This document shows positions 38,201 to 49,420 of a DNA stretch of 64,000 bases, in pieces. The notes below the pieces were generated by a model that saw nothing but the letters and a program-made list of their open reading frames with translations, was not told the origin of the DNA and did no database searches. The stretch is from Puffinus mauretanicus (lineage: Eukaryota > Chordata > Aves > Procellariiformes > Procellariidae). Numbering within the stretch: the first letter of the stretch is position 1; every line of letters starts with the position of its first letter. Made by a program: the position numbers and the translations under genes. Location: assembly GCA_023333565.1 (NCBI GenBank), contig JAJKFH010001865.1:4712001-4776000 (forward strand), given 5' to 3'.

Positions 38201-39594
38201 TGGGATTTGTTTGTATATTCCAGTAGTTGACCAAAAGGTACTCTGGGAATGCTGTTAATAAATAACCACGTATCCTACAATTTGCTATTTCAAATAGACC
38301 CGTTTCTTTGAATTCTGAGACTTTTCTTTGAGGCAACTGTTTTAAAGCATACCTCCTTCCCTTCCCCTTTCCAACCTGTACCTCTTCCTAGGTTCTCAGG
38401 ATGTGTCTGTTGCCTGTAAATGTTCTTCTGTAAAAGTTTTGGTGTCATTTTGTTCAGATTTTTTTGAGAAACTGAAAAACATTTTTATTGCTGATTGTTT
38501 GATAATAATTGAAGATTAGAGTTAGATTTCGCTGGTTATGGTAATCCAAATTTGTGTGTGTTACTAATATCAATGCTTTAATTTATTATAAAAGTGTTCA
38601 GAGTGGTTGGAGTGGGTACGTGTCAATCAATTCACCAGATGAAAATCAAACCACCAAGGGAATCTTGTGTATTTATCCAGGCCTTTGTGTGTTTTATTAC
38701 TCTTCATTTGAGCCCAGAGTAAGAATAATGTGTCACTGCTCTAACCCTTTTGAAGAACTCCTTTATGTGAATTCTTCTTTAGGGTTTCTAAGGTTTCTTG
38801 TGGTGAATATAAAGAACATCGAATCCTATATTGGTGGGTGGTTTTTTTAAATGGATTTTTTTGTGTGTGTGGGGACTTAAGGTGGCATAGCTACTTATGG
38901 TTGTTCTTTTCAAGTAGAATTTGAATTTGACCTGAGTTTGAGGAGATCAGTTATGTTCTTTTAAAGAGTTGAAGAAAAGTGTTGCTATATACTTTTCTTA
39001 TTGTTAGGTACTGTATATTCTAGAGAAGGTCAGTAGCGTAATGAAAAGACCATACCAATTCCTGAAGCGGTGGGAAGGGGTAGTAGTACTGTGACCTCTA
39101 ATCCTCTGAGAACGCGTAACTTTGTTGGAAAGACACTGTTAGAAATTCAGATTTGAGGACACTGAAATACTCTCTTGCCTCAGCCGGGTAATTCAACAGA
39201 AATGACGGTATTTCAGCCCCATTCTGTGGTCGCAAGTTAATGGTGACTTTCGGTGCCCTTCCTCTCTGCTGTGCCACTCATCTGTTTGCAGAAAGGTCCC
39301 TGTGTGCCCATTGAAATGACGGAGGCGGCTGAGACAAGATTATCCTGTCAAAAACATATCCGTGTCGTTGAGAGCTAACGAAATAGCTGCCGGCACAATG
39401 TGCAGTCCCTGCTTCGCAGCCGGTCGGCTGCAACCTTCTCCTGTAGAGTAGCAGGGTGCTACAGGAGGGTGAGAATTAATCTTTCCTTTGCAAGCTTGGG
39501 GCTCAAATCCTGCAAAAGTGTTTTGTGTCAAGAATTTTCTTCCCATAGGTATCACAGAGTTATGCTACGTGAGGACTGCTTGCGGCATGATCGA

Positions 39595-40730
39595 ATGGGT
39601 TGTCTGTGTCCCTCACAGCATTCTTCTGGACAAGTTGTCCAACTGTGGGATGAGTGGTTTTACAGTGCGCTGGGTGAAGAACTGGCTGAAGGGCAGAGCT
39701 CAAAGGGTTGTAGTGAATGGGGCTACATCTGGCTGGTGACCGATTACCGGCGGTGTTCCTCAGGGTTCAATTCTAGGGCCAGTTCTGTTCCATATATTTG
39801 TCAATGATCTGGAACTGAATGCACCATTAGCAAGTTCACTGATGATACCAAACGGGGAGGTGCTGTTGACTCCCTTGAGGGACAGGAGGCCTTGCAGAGG
39901 GATCTAGATAGATTGGAGCACGGGGCTATGATCAATGGGATGAAATTTAACAAGTCCAAATGCTGGATTCTGCACCTAGGACAGAGTAACGTCAGGCAGA
40001 AGTATAAATTGGGAGAGGAGTGGCTGGAGAGCAGCCCTGCAGAAAGGGATGCGGGGGTGCTGGTTGACAACAGGCTCAATATGAGTCAGCCATGTGCCCT
40101 GGCAGCCGAGAGGGCAAACCGCATCCTGGGGTGCATCAAACACAGCACAACCAGCCCGTCAAAAGAGGTGATTACCCCGCTGCATTCAGCGTTGGTGCGG
40201 CCTCACCTTGAGTACTGTGCGCAGTTCTGGGCCCCGCAATTTAAGAAGGATGTGAAGGTCCTTGAATGTGTCCAGAGGAGGCAACAAAGCTGGTGGAAGG
40301 GCTGGAAGGCATGTCCTGTGAGGAGCGGCTAAGGACTTTGGGCTTGCCTAATTTGGAGAGAAGGAGGCTGGCGGCGACCTCATGGCTCTCTACAGCTTCC
40401 TGAGGGGGGGGAAGTGGAGAGGGAGGTGCTGAGCTCTTCTCCCTGGTGTCCAGTGATAGGACACGTGGGAATGGTTCAAAGCTGCACCAGGGGAGGTTTA
40501 GGCTGGACATTAGGAAGCATTTCTTTACCGAGAGGGTGGTCAGACACAGGAACAGGCTTCCTAGAGAGGTGGTCGATGCCCCAAGCCTGTCAGTGTTTAA
40601 GAGGCATTTGGACAATGCCCTTAACAACATATTTTAACTTTTCGTCAGCCCTGAATTGGTCAGGCAGTTGGACTAGATGATTGTTGTAGGTCCCTTCCAA
40701 CTGAAATAATCTATTCTATTCTAGTCTATT
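39595..40730 (+). mobile_element. CR1 LINE, 5'-truncated, with 3' UTR and tail
   Basis: Largest repeat in the window. It encodes the C-terminal half of CR1 ORF2 in pieces. First comes a frame near 39600-39738 (HSILLDKL, then RWVKNWLKGRAQRVVVNG), then GVPQGSILGPVLF, then the frame 39892-40332 with [16 protein letters not shown], and lastly SDRTRGNG through LPREVV at 40446-40637. The reverse transcriptase catalytic motif, normally FADD, reads FTDD at about 39836-39847. The frame is broken by an in-frame TGA after the Trp near 39737 (a likely CGA to TGA change), a shift near 39825 and a small deletion near 40280. The 3' UTR ends with GGTCCCTTCCAACTGAAAT and a short TATTC-type repeat tail, typical of avian CR1. 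This is a dead copy inserted in the same orientation as PPP3CA. The 5' edge is uncertain by some tens of bases. Confidence 0.95.
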
Positions 40731-43700
40731 ATTTTCCTCCATATTTCTCTTCAGCTTCAGGTGGGGAGTGAAGCTCACGTGAGGAGTGAAGGGGTGAAGC
40801 GTACTGATTAGAAGGCTACATCAAGTGCCTTAGCATCTGGAAACAACTTGGCGATATGTTGGGGACACTACATGACTGACATAGCCCTTCCTTTTACAAA
40901 CACCTTCCTAGCATGGCCTCTGTCCACGATTAGGCAGGCTTCTCCAAGGCAATTCCGTCTTTGCTGTTGTGTTCTCCAGTTATGATTGAAATGTCAGAAG
41001 ATATTAAAAATAGTCATCAGAGGTGGGATATTTGATGAAGTGTCTGTGTTGTTTTCTTTTTTATTTTTTTATATCGAGCCTTCATACATCAAGAAGTGAT
41101 GCTAGCAAGGCTCATCTCAGTCTTCTGTGAAGCAGTTTCCTTGCCAACCTGTAGTACCTTCTGGTGATGACACCAAGGACTGGAATTGGTTAAGGACTTC
41201 AACAGCAATTAAGCAGCTCTGTTGTGGTGGGTTTTATTGCCCCCAATAGGCAATATTTTCTTCTAGAAAAATGCTCCCCCCGACATGTTACATGAAGAGG
41301 AGTCAGTGATCTTGGGTAAATACTGACCATTTTTACCACAACTGACTGCTGAGTCTGTTGATAATGATTGTTTCTGGGTCGCAGGTGTTATTGCCTCTTC
41401 TCAAAGTGGCCTGTTTTCCACGCTGTCAGCTGAGATACCTGTCAAAGGAACTCTTTTCCTTCTGTTTTCTCTCTAAATTTGGTATATGTGGGCTTTGTTG
41501 AGGAATGACCCTCTTGTCTGTTCCCTGTTTGGTTTACAGGTGCTGTTACTCGAAGGTGACTTAAGGCAACAGCACCTTCTTTTTGGTGGACCGTTTATGC
41601 AGTATTGACTAGCTCTCCCAGTGTAACCCTCAGCTTTCTGTGAGGCAACATACCTTGTCCCTGAGTGATGTTGATTTAATTACATCTTTAAACAAATACA
41701 GCTGTGTTGAGCACTTCTGATTGGCCATGGGGAAAAATTAATACTAAATTTCTATAGGAGTCCTCCTAGTTTCCTATTATTTTATTGTAGATTTATTTTT
41801 CAGATTTTCATTTCCAACACTTTAACCATATCAGCAATTATTGAGTTTTGTCAAATTGTTTAGTGAAAATCTGGTGATCAGATTTAGTGAAAAAAAGTCT
41901 TCAAATATATAATGTCTTAAAATCACACATGGAAGTTTGATCTTTTAGAAAGCGGTTGCTAATTCCAGTGATGTTTCCAAATCCTATAGCTACCAGGCAG
42001 GCTTTACATCATGTGTGCCTATTCTTAAGGAGCTATCGTAAAATGAAACCTGGTAGTTTTTGTTAGAAAATAAAAGAATATGAGTTCCACTGAGAAAATT
42101 TTGGTTTGAGTCTTAGCACTGTCATGTAAATAGTTGGATTTTTTTTTTTTTTACCGGTAAAAACATTTTCCTGTCTAAAATTCAAGTGGACAAAAAACTA
42201 GTACGAAATTGCACACATTATGAATGCTGTGGTACAATTTTTTAATATTAAAAAGAAATTTTGTCTTCTAAATAACTCACCCGTCTGTACACTACACCTA
42301 AAAAATAACTGCTAGGAAGAAAAAGTGTGGGTTAAAAAAAGATCCCGGTGATCCAATGTGTTTGAATGGTGAATCTGTCGCCAGATAACTTGTGCACGGA
42401 GATGAAAGCATCGTCCACGTGCCGCCTGAGGAAGTCTGTGGAGGGGGATGTTTGTCACGTGAGAACTGGGTGTCCGGCGTGGCTGAGCGTTTTTGGCAGC
42501 GCCCTTTCCCTTTCCCGCCACTTTGGTGAGCCCTGCGCTGCCTGGGAGGTTTCGCTCTGTTCCCCTTAGCAGCTGTGGATGGCAGTGACTCATCCTCTTG
42601 TTCCTGTCTGTCACCTGCAGTAAGTAGGGTTCTTAAAATAAAATTCATCGTTCTTTCCCTTTTGGTTCATAATAACCCTGTAAGCCAGAAATTTGTAGGC
42701 AACTGTACAGGAACACGCTCAGAATTAGGTAGTGTTAAAGTATTGCCATTAGGTCAAAAAGTTGATCTTTGGCTGCTTCTTTATATACTGGACCGTAGCT
42801 TTGGTCAGATGCGGCATGGCGTGGAAATGCAGAACTCTGATTAAATAATAAATCCTCCCGTACGGATGTTGTTACTGTTCAGCAGGAATGCCCAAGAATA
42901 TGCCATGTGTTGAACCACATTGTAAAATTTTGTAAAAGATTTTCAAAGTCAGCCTGCAAAAAAGTGTTAGTTGGCTATTGAAAATGTTCCTGGCTTTCGA
43001 AAATACACTTTTGTTGGAGTTTCTGGGATGGGAGAAATATTATGTACCCTGAGTCTGAAGATTATGAATAAGTAGATGTACAAAAATAAAGCTGCGGAGT
43101 GACCTGACTTTTTTTGCACGTGTGGAGTAAGCGTCAACCTGTTTAATAACCTGTTTAATAGTCACTGCTATAGTGCAGATGTTTCTCAAAATACAGAATT
43201 GCAAATTGCCATCAGATAAATGCAATGCATTGGGTTATTGAGATGATAATAGTTATTGGTGTGTTTCCCCTACAAATGAAGAGGAAAGCATTTATTCTTC
43301 ATAAATGTATGGTCTGCTATAAACATAGTTACATACAGGCATACAGCATAAGTTATATGAAATTACAGGACAAGCATTACGTAGGGAGATAATTTGCAAG
43401 GAACTTGAATATTGATGAAAGACAGTTTTTCTTACGGGCAGCCTCCTCTGAGAGTATTAATTTAGTGTACAGCTTCATTTTTAAATGAATAATATATAAA
43501 CAAAATAATGCTTGCTTTGCCGCATGCTTGTATTTTATTTATGTGTGCACACATGGTCCGCTCTAATTAAGCACAGCTCTTTATGGTTTATTTATTTGTT
43601 ATAGGGAGGCTGCTTAATATTTGAGAGAAACAGTAACGATGTGTCTGACCTTTGCAGTGGCTGTGTTATCGGTAAGATGGGTTTTTGCAGGAGCCTGCAA

Positions 43701-46014
43701 GAACAGTAAAATAGCAGGTTGATCTTTTTCTCCATTTGCCGGAACATGCTCAAGAAACCTGATAGCACAAGGGAAAAAAAAAAAAAACAAACCAGTAAGT
43801 GATTAAAGAGTATTTTCTTGTGTTTTCAGATCTTGGGAGGATGCTACTGACAGGCTGAGGTAAAGGGTTAAAAACTTTGTTTCTTTGCTTTTTGCTGTGG
43901 TCCGTGTTTTATTACCAAACCACTAGAGTAGTATTTCACATGGTGAATAGTTGTTTTTTTGTTTGTTTTAATGCCAATACAAAAAAATAAAGGTAAACGG
44001 AGGTGGAGACCAGTCCAGGTTTTAAGTTTTACAGAGTGTGGATAAGCATGACTTTCTTGTGTGGTGGTCTTGTAGTGGGATTTGTCACTAAACTTCATAA
44101 AAATACATGTGGTATGTACATGCCAATTTTATTGCCTCTCCCTTTTTCATGGCCTTTGCTTAATACAGATTCCCACCTCTTTTTACAAAAACATCCCCCG
44201 AGCCTGTGCCGTGGCGAGGAGCTCGGTGCTGGCAGTTCAACCCGCTACTGCTTCCTCCTCCTGCCTCTCCCTGGTGGGCTCCTCTCCCAGCTCCATGCTC
44301 TTCCCCTTGTGCGTGCTGTGTGCACAGTTGCTGTATCATGAGGCTCTCAGTTTTATTTCTGATAAAAGCAAAAACCACTGGGAGAGAAAGAGTTATTTGT
44401 TGCAAGCGCTAATAGCATAGGTTTAAAAAAAGCAGAAAAAGAAAGCAGGTATGGAGAAGCTGACGGACACCTGTGTTTTCAGGTGGTAATATATACATAA
44501 AGCAATGGAAATTAAACGTTTGTTATATTTATAAAAGGCTTTTGGTTGATCCAAGCATTTGTGGGTGATACCAGTAAAGAACGATGTTTAACTGACTTCC
44601 ACATGAACATGACAATTTCTTATGTTGTTCTTCTGTGGAAGCTCTGTGTATGTATACATATAAAATTAATATTCTTATAATGGAAGATGCAATTTGTGCT
44701 CTATTCAGTCGCTCATGTTTTTGCTAATTAATCATTAATCATCTGCTATTGGAACAGTATCTTTTTTTCTTTAATTAGCCACTGGTTCGTGTTTGTTAGA
44801 AATCTGCCTGCAGAGCTCTTAAAGTGCTGCAGTGTATTTTTCTCTTAATCAGTAGGTAACATTTCATAGCTTTTGTTTGCGTGCTTGCTTGTCTGTTTTG
44901 CTCGTCTTTATAAATGTAAAAATCTCCTTTCAGCATACACGCATATATGGTAGTTACCTCAAAGTAAGAGTATGCTACATAGGTTTTTACACCGTGATAC
45001 CTTTGGGGAAGAACAGAGGCAGTTGTCTTGCAAAGGAGTGGAAGCTAATGGTATGTGCTTCTTCCAGCCAAACTGATTGCAGATAAGTAACAACTTTTCC
45101 CTCTCCTCCTTCCTCCATGGAGAAAATGCAGGATGATTAGGACCAGCTAGCCTTCTGGGTTTTTGTTTTTGTCTTTGGGTTTTCTTTTACAGAAGGAGGA
45201 TGGAGGCTTGGAGAACTGCTGAGTTCTCATTCACCTTCCTTTTTCTTGCAATGATTATTCTTTTTCTCTGTGGCATAATGAATTGGTTAGAGCTCATGTA
45301 TATAGCCGTCTTGCTTTTGAGGGTCTGGGGCAGATATATGTGAAAGATTGACAAAGCATATAACCTCATTTTTGAGTGTCGTGGGATAGGCTTAACTGCA
45401 GTAGCTGCGGAAAGCGGGGTGAGGTTTTGGTCTTTAACGGCCTACCTCTTATCATAGAAGTACCATTCAAAACATAAACTAATCTAAAGCAGTCTAGGAG
45501 TTCCTGTTGATTGAGTGAGAAGACCATCACAGATCTGTGGCAGGGCTTTCCAGAGCTGAGGGCTGTGTTTTAACTCCATTGGTTGGTTGTAGGTGTCATT
45601 GCTTCAGGGGAATCCCAGTGGTGTCAGGGATGTCGTAAACTTTCACCTTCTCCCCCTGTTGTCCCACGTTCAAGTCCAAGAGCAGTCGGGCTTCAGTGTA
45701 TTGCAAAGACCTGCATTCATTAGTCCACGCTAGACTATTTCAGTGAATGGACTACTGGAGCTAGGGCAGCAAAAAGGGAAAAAAAAAATTGAGCCCCAAA
45801 AAAAAGAAAGCATTTTCTGAAGATGTTTGTGTTTAAAATATCTGTGGAAAATAACTGCACAAGGTGAAATTGTTTATTATCTGCTCTGTTACTTCTGGTA
45901 GTGTACGTGAAGAGTTCTTGGCTTGGGCTTTAAATGATGTGTGTGATTTGTGGGCTGTTTCTGAAGTACACGGATTGTGAGATGAGAAGAAAATTGAAGC
46001 TAACAGATACATTG
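40731..46014. other. Intron 1 segment between the CR1 copy and the CpG-dense patch
   Basis: Unique sequence with T14 at 42139-42152, the E-box patch at 42361-42565, the 14-bp palindrome ATGTGTGCACACAT at 43541-43554, A13 at 43774-43786 and a TAAT-rich homeodomain-type cluster (TTGCTAATTAATCATTAATC, from 44721). No coding frame is supported. Confidence 0.6.
42361..42565. promoter_or_regulatory. CpG-rich patch with two CACGTG E-boxes
   Basis: Two perfect CACGTG E-boxes lie at 42416-42421 and 42456-42461, exactly 40 bp apart. The second is in GTCACGTGAG, one base from the TFEB/USF-type palindrome GTCACGTGAC. About 13 CpGs occur in this 200 bp. The patch is flanked by AT-rich intron. bHLH-zip binding (USF, MYC/MAX, MITF/TFE) is an inference. 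Confidence 0.35.
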
Positions 46015-46565
46015 ATCCGCTGCGTTAGGGTTTCGTGTCTCATGATGTGGCAGAGCTGCCAGTAAGACGCTCCGCGGGAGACAAGGCCCTTTGGCAGGGA
46101 CGGGGTTGCACTGCGGACGCGGCCAGCCGAGACCAGCCCTGTGGCCACCTCCTCTCCCCGCTCCCTTGGAGCTCCCGAATAACCTGACCCTCCAGCAGCT
46201 GTGGCAGGGATCAGTGTAATTACCCTGTGGCCGGCGAGGCAGGCGGTGCCTAATGCCAGTCTGATTGAACTGCGAGGGAAAGGGGGTTAAGCTGGGATAA
46301 CGCTCCAGCCCCATCCTGGCAGCTGACAGCATCCCCTCCGAGCCTTCTCGCTCCAGCTGGCTCCAGGAGAGCGAGAGCAGGAGCATCTGAAGTTTGCTGT
46401 ACGCCTCAGACCTTACGTGACGGCAGTACGCCGCTCGCTCGTCGCTGCCATGTTGCTAGGGCAACCCGCCTATTTATTCATTTATTTCCAACTTCAGTCT
46501 GATACATCCTCTGCCCTGCCTTTGCTGGAGTGGTCTGTTTGGCACTCGGGCGCGCTTTGATGGGC
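46015..46565. promoter_or_regulatory. CpG-dense patch upstream of exon 2, candidate enhancer or internal promoter
   Basis: By eye this 550 bp holds just over 30 CpG dinucleotides, against roughly one per 100 bp in the surrounding intron, and is clearly GC-richer than its flanks. Its 3' half (46401-46475) packs CCTTACGTGACGG (CRE/bZIP-like, 46411-46423), a run of CGCTCG-type repeats, GCTGCCATGTTG (YY1-like, 46444-46455) and GTTGCTAGGGCAAC (RFX X-box, 46452-46465). No TATA box is evident at a suitable place. It lies about 560 bp 5' of exon 2, so it could drive a shorter calcineurin transcript or act as an intronic enhancer. Function is inferred from motifs only. Confidence 0.5.
46452..46465. 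promoter_or_regulatory. RFX X-box motif
   Basis: GTTGCTAGGGCAAC has the two GTTGC and GCAAC half-sites separated by four bases, the same spacing as the ideal RFX-family site GTTGCCATGGCAAC. A YY1-like GCCATGTTG overlaps its left edge. It sits inside a CpG-dense patch, which makes chance occurrence less likely than for an isolated motif. Confidence 0.55.
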
Positions 46566-46997
46566 TTTGAATGTATCTTGTGTAGCTAACTATTACTTAG
46601 GCAGGGAAGACATCTTCCATCCCCCTACCCCAAGTCGTTAGAGGGAGGTCTGTCTTGGATTTTAGCATTTTAATTGGAGAGTATCTATGCATGTCCATGC
46701 ATGGAAATTAAATATTGCACTTGTTTGTGCATTTTATGCTCTTCATGGAAGGGAGCGTTATATCAATGTTCTCTAGTCTACTACAGCAGTTTAAGCTCCA
46801 TTCCCTTCTTTCCCTGGTATTCCCATGTCTTTTCGGGGGCTTGTTTGAATGTATCTACCTGTAAGTATGGCCTAAATCTTCCTCTCAATTTTTCATAAGC
46901 GTGACATAGTTGTTCTTGCGTGCGTGAATAATGTAGCCTGCAGAATACATGCACTTTAATGGTATCTTTGATAATCTATGTACAATTTAAACCATAA

Positions 46998-47337
<340 letters not shown>

Positions 47338-48681
47338 ATGGAGTTATGATGATGGAGGGGATGGTTGCTGGTTTGGGACATGTTAAGTAACGCATTAGTG
47401 TATGTGGCTTTCTAAGGAGGTGAAAGGAAGCTTGAAAATCATTTTTTCTCTCCAGTACTCGATTCTCTTTGTCTGCTACCACCAGGATAAAGGAGGCCAT
47501 CAAGCAGCTTGTAAATTAGAGGAAAGGATCACATCTGCCGAGCCCTTTCTGTTTCTAAGGCAGAGAACATTTTTAGTCTTTAGGAGAAGATTGGAAGAAC
47601 TTAAACTTGAAAAGTTATCTGGCCTTTTACACCGCGTATTAATTCCATAATTTTATGGATGTCATTTACCGTAGTAGCACTGTTCAGACATACAGACAGC
47701 ATTGGACTCTGAAGGAACAATGGTGTCAGAGTAAATGGAAATTTTAATTAAAACGCTAAGGAAAATAACGAGTACAGCAAAAAGGAAAAAAATTAGCAGA
47801 ATCCCAGTTTGTGTCGCCTGGGGGATTAATGAATTATGCTGGTTGCAGAACCCAACCTGCCCTTGACTATCAAACACTACCACCCACTCATTAATCCTCA
47901 GGAAATGCCTTATACTTTGCATTTCTTTCTCTAATTGTCTCCTGCCTCTGACTGCATTCTGAACGTATGAATGCATTTGCTTGCTCTAATGTGCCTCTTC
48001 CCCTGGTTTGTTGTTGTTATCGGATACGAATGCATTTTTGGCAAGAAATTGATCTGTGGCATAGAAAGTTAGCTGTGGGCAAAGGATAAGTAATTCCAGC
48101 CAGCTTAAACTATGAAACCAAACTATAAAACTTGGTTTAAGAAGGCAGGTCTTTTTGTCACTTTTGTTTCTGGAGAGCCCTGACAGAAGTGGAAGAAATA
48201 GGTTCATCTGCTGCAGAAGAAGGGGTACCAGTCTTTATTATTAGTACTGGTAGCATTCACCAAAAACTACATAGAAGTAGCAAAACCTTCATTTTCAGGA
48301 AACGTACTCTGAAAATGAAGAGCATAGTGTTAGGACTAGAATGATGCACAAGTTATTAAAGCTTGTAATTTTAAAAATGACATCTAAATAGGGGATTATA
48401 GCTTGACCTGGAGAGGTAATGTGTATCATCTTCTGTGTAATAATTGGCTTGTCATGCTGCCGTACAATTCTGATGGAAAAGATGACAATCATGTTGCAGC
48501 TCATGGATGAATAAAGGAAATAGGACGAATAAAAGGATCCCCCCGAGTAGACTGAGAATAAAGTTCTACAGACATTTTCTTTGACACTTCAGGATAAATG
48601 GAAGAAGTTGTAGAGGTGCAATACCATTGCCCATAACTGAGAGGCAGACGTGCAGAAATTCTACCTTTCTGTGGATTTTCT

Positions 48682-48709
48682 CTTTTTTTGAGTGTGGGGT
48701 TTTTTTTTT

Positions 48710-48740
<31 letters not shown>
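48682..48740. repeat. Poly(T) tract including T29
   Basis: T-rich sequence ends in an uninterrupted run of 29 T at 48712-48740, preceded by a T10 run at 48700-48709. The run could be the reverse of a poly(A) tail, but no retrocopy or element body was recognised to its left (the side where an antisense element would end). The exact length should be treated as uncertain because such runs assemble poorly. Confidence 0.9.
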
Positions 48741-48745
<5 letters not shown>

Positions 48746-49340
48746 CATTGAGAGATGTAGACTGTAAGAGGATGGGTCTGGTGTGTTGTGTCCCAACTGA
48801 TTTTCATAAGTTCATGTTTAATGTTCTCTCTCTCTCTTTAATTTTTCTCTTTAAAAATTATTTCTTAAATGCTTTTGAAGGTATCGGAATTGTTCTGAAT
48901 TATATTTTGGAGATTAATCTCCTGAAGGTTACCCCATTGTATAACACCGGTATAATTTAAGTCTTTGATTCTTTTTTCAGTTGAGCCTACATCTTGCTTT
49001 GTTCCTGCTTTTGAAATGATTCTCACACAGTGATTGTGATACTGCAGCATTCTTCGGGGTGGCTGGTAGCTACTCTCTTTTAAGCTAGCATAGGAAAGCT
49101 GGGCTCCTAATGCTTGTTAGTGGGGTAGCTGAGAAGTGCTAATGTTTTGTATGAACAAACATGAAAGCTGGAGTTATGAAAGTGATCATCAAAAGAAGGA
49201 AAAAAAAAAGTTGTGAGGCAGAGGTTGGGAAAGCCTGTGAGGCATGTTGTTGTGGGCCTGACAATTTTCTTTGTATGAGTAGTATGACAGCAGGTGACTG
49301 GATAAAGAGAATATCAATTGACTGATGATGTGGTGGAAGT

Positions 49341-49420
49341 GCAAGGTATATCAAGAAATAACTATGGAGTAGAGGAATAACTATGCAAGGCAATCAAGAA
49401 ATAGCTATGGAGTAGAGGAA
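49341..49420. repeat. Imperfect tandem duplication, about 44-45 bp period
   Basis: GCAAGGTATATCAAGAAATA followed by ACTATGGAGTAGAGGAA (49341-49377) is repeated as GCAAGGCAATCAAGAAATAG, CTATGGAGTAGAGGAA (49385-49420) with a few differences and a 1-bp length change. Confidence 0.85.

Larger units (their letters stand above)
20601..39594. other. Intron 1 segment without recognisable genes
   Basis: No coding or transposable sequence was recognised. Simple elements: T16 at 21970-21985, the duplication at 23230-23273, the A/C tract at 24053-24127, a short TCCA run at about 26290-26304, G9 near 29511-29519, the motif cluster at 32690-33160, the A17/T17 pair, and a T/A run near 36690-36720. A moderately GC-rich, CpG-containing stretch lies at about 39300-39440, just before the CR1 copy. 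Confidence 0.65.

Noticed and set aside
38554..38850. 98-codon + strand open frame
   Set aside because: No recognisable domain, AT-rich codons and no upstream or downstream gene context. Its length is expected by chance in 64 kb.
39501..39520. tRNA-like GGCTCAAATCC motif
   Set aside because: No acceptor stem, anticodon arm or A box could be placed around it.
39892..40332. 146-codon + strand open frame as a host gene
   Set aside because: It is the CR1 reverse transcriptase C-terminal region, broken on both sides by frameshifts.
47486..47650. Possible extra exon after exon 2 (good polypyrimidine tract and CCAG at 47482-47485)
   Set aside because: Joined to exon 2 in its phase 1, it would give an immediate TAA stop. 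No matching PPP3CA exon is known to me, so it is treated as a cryptic site.
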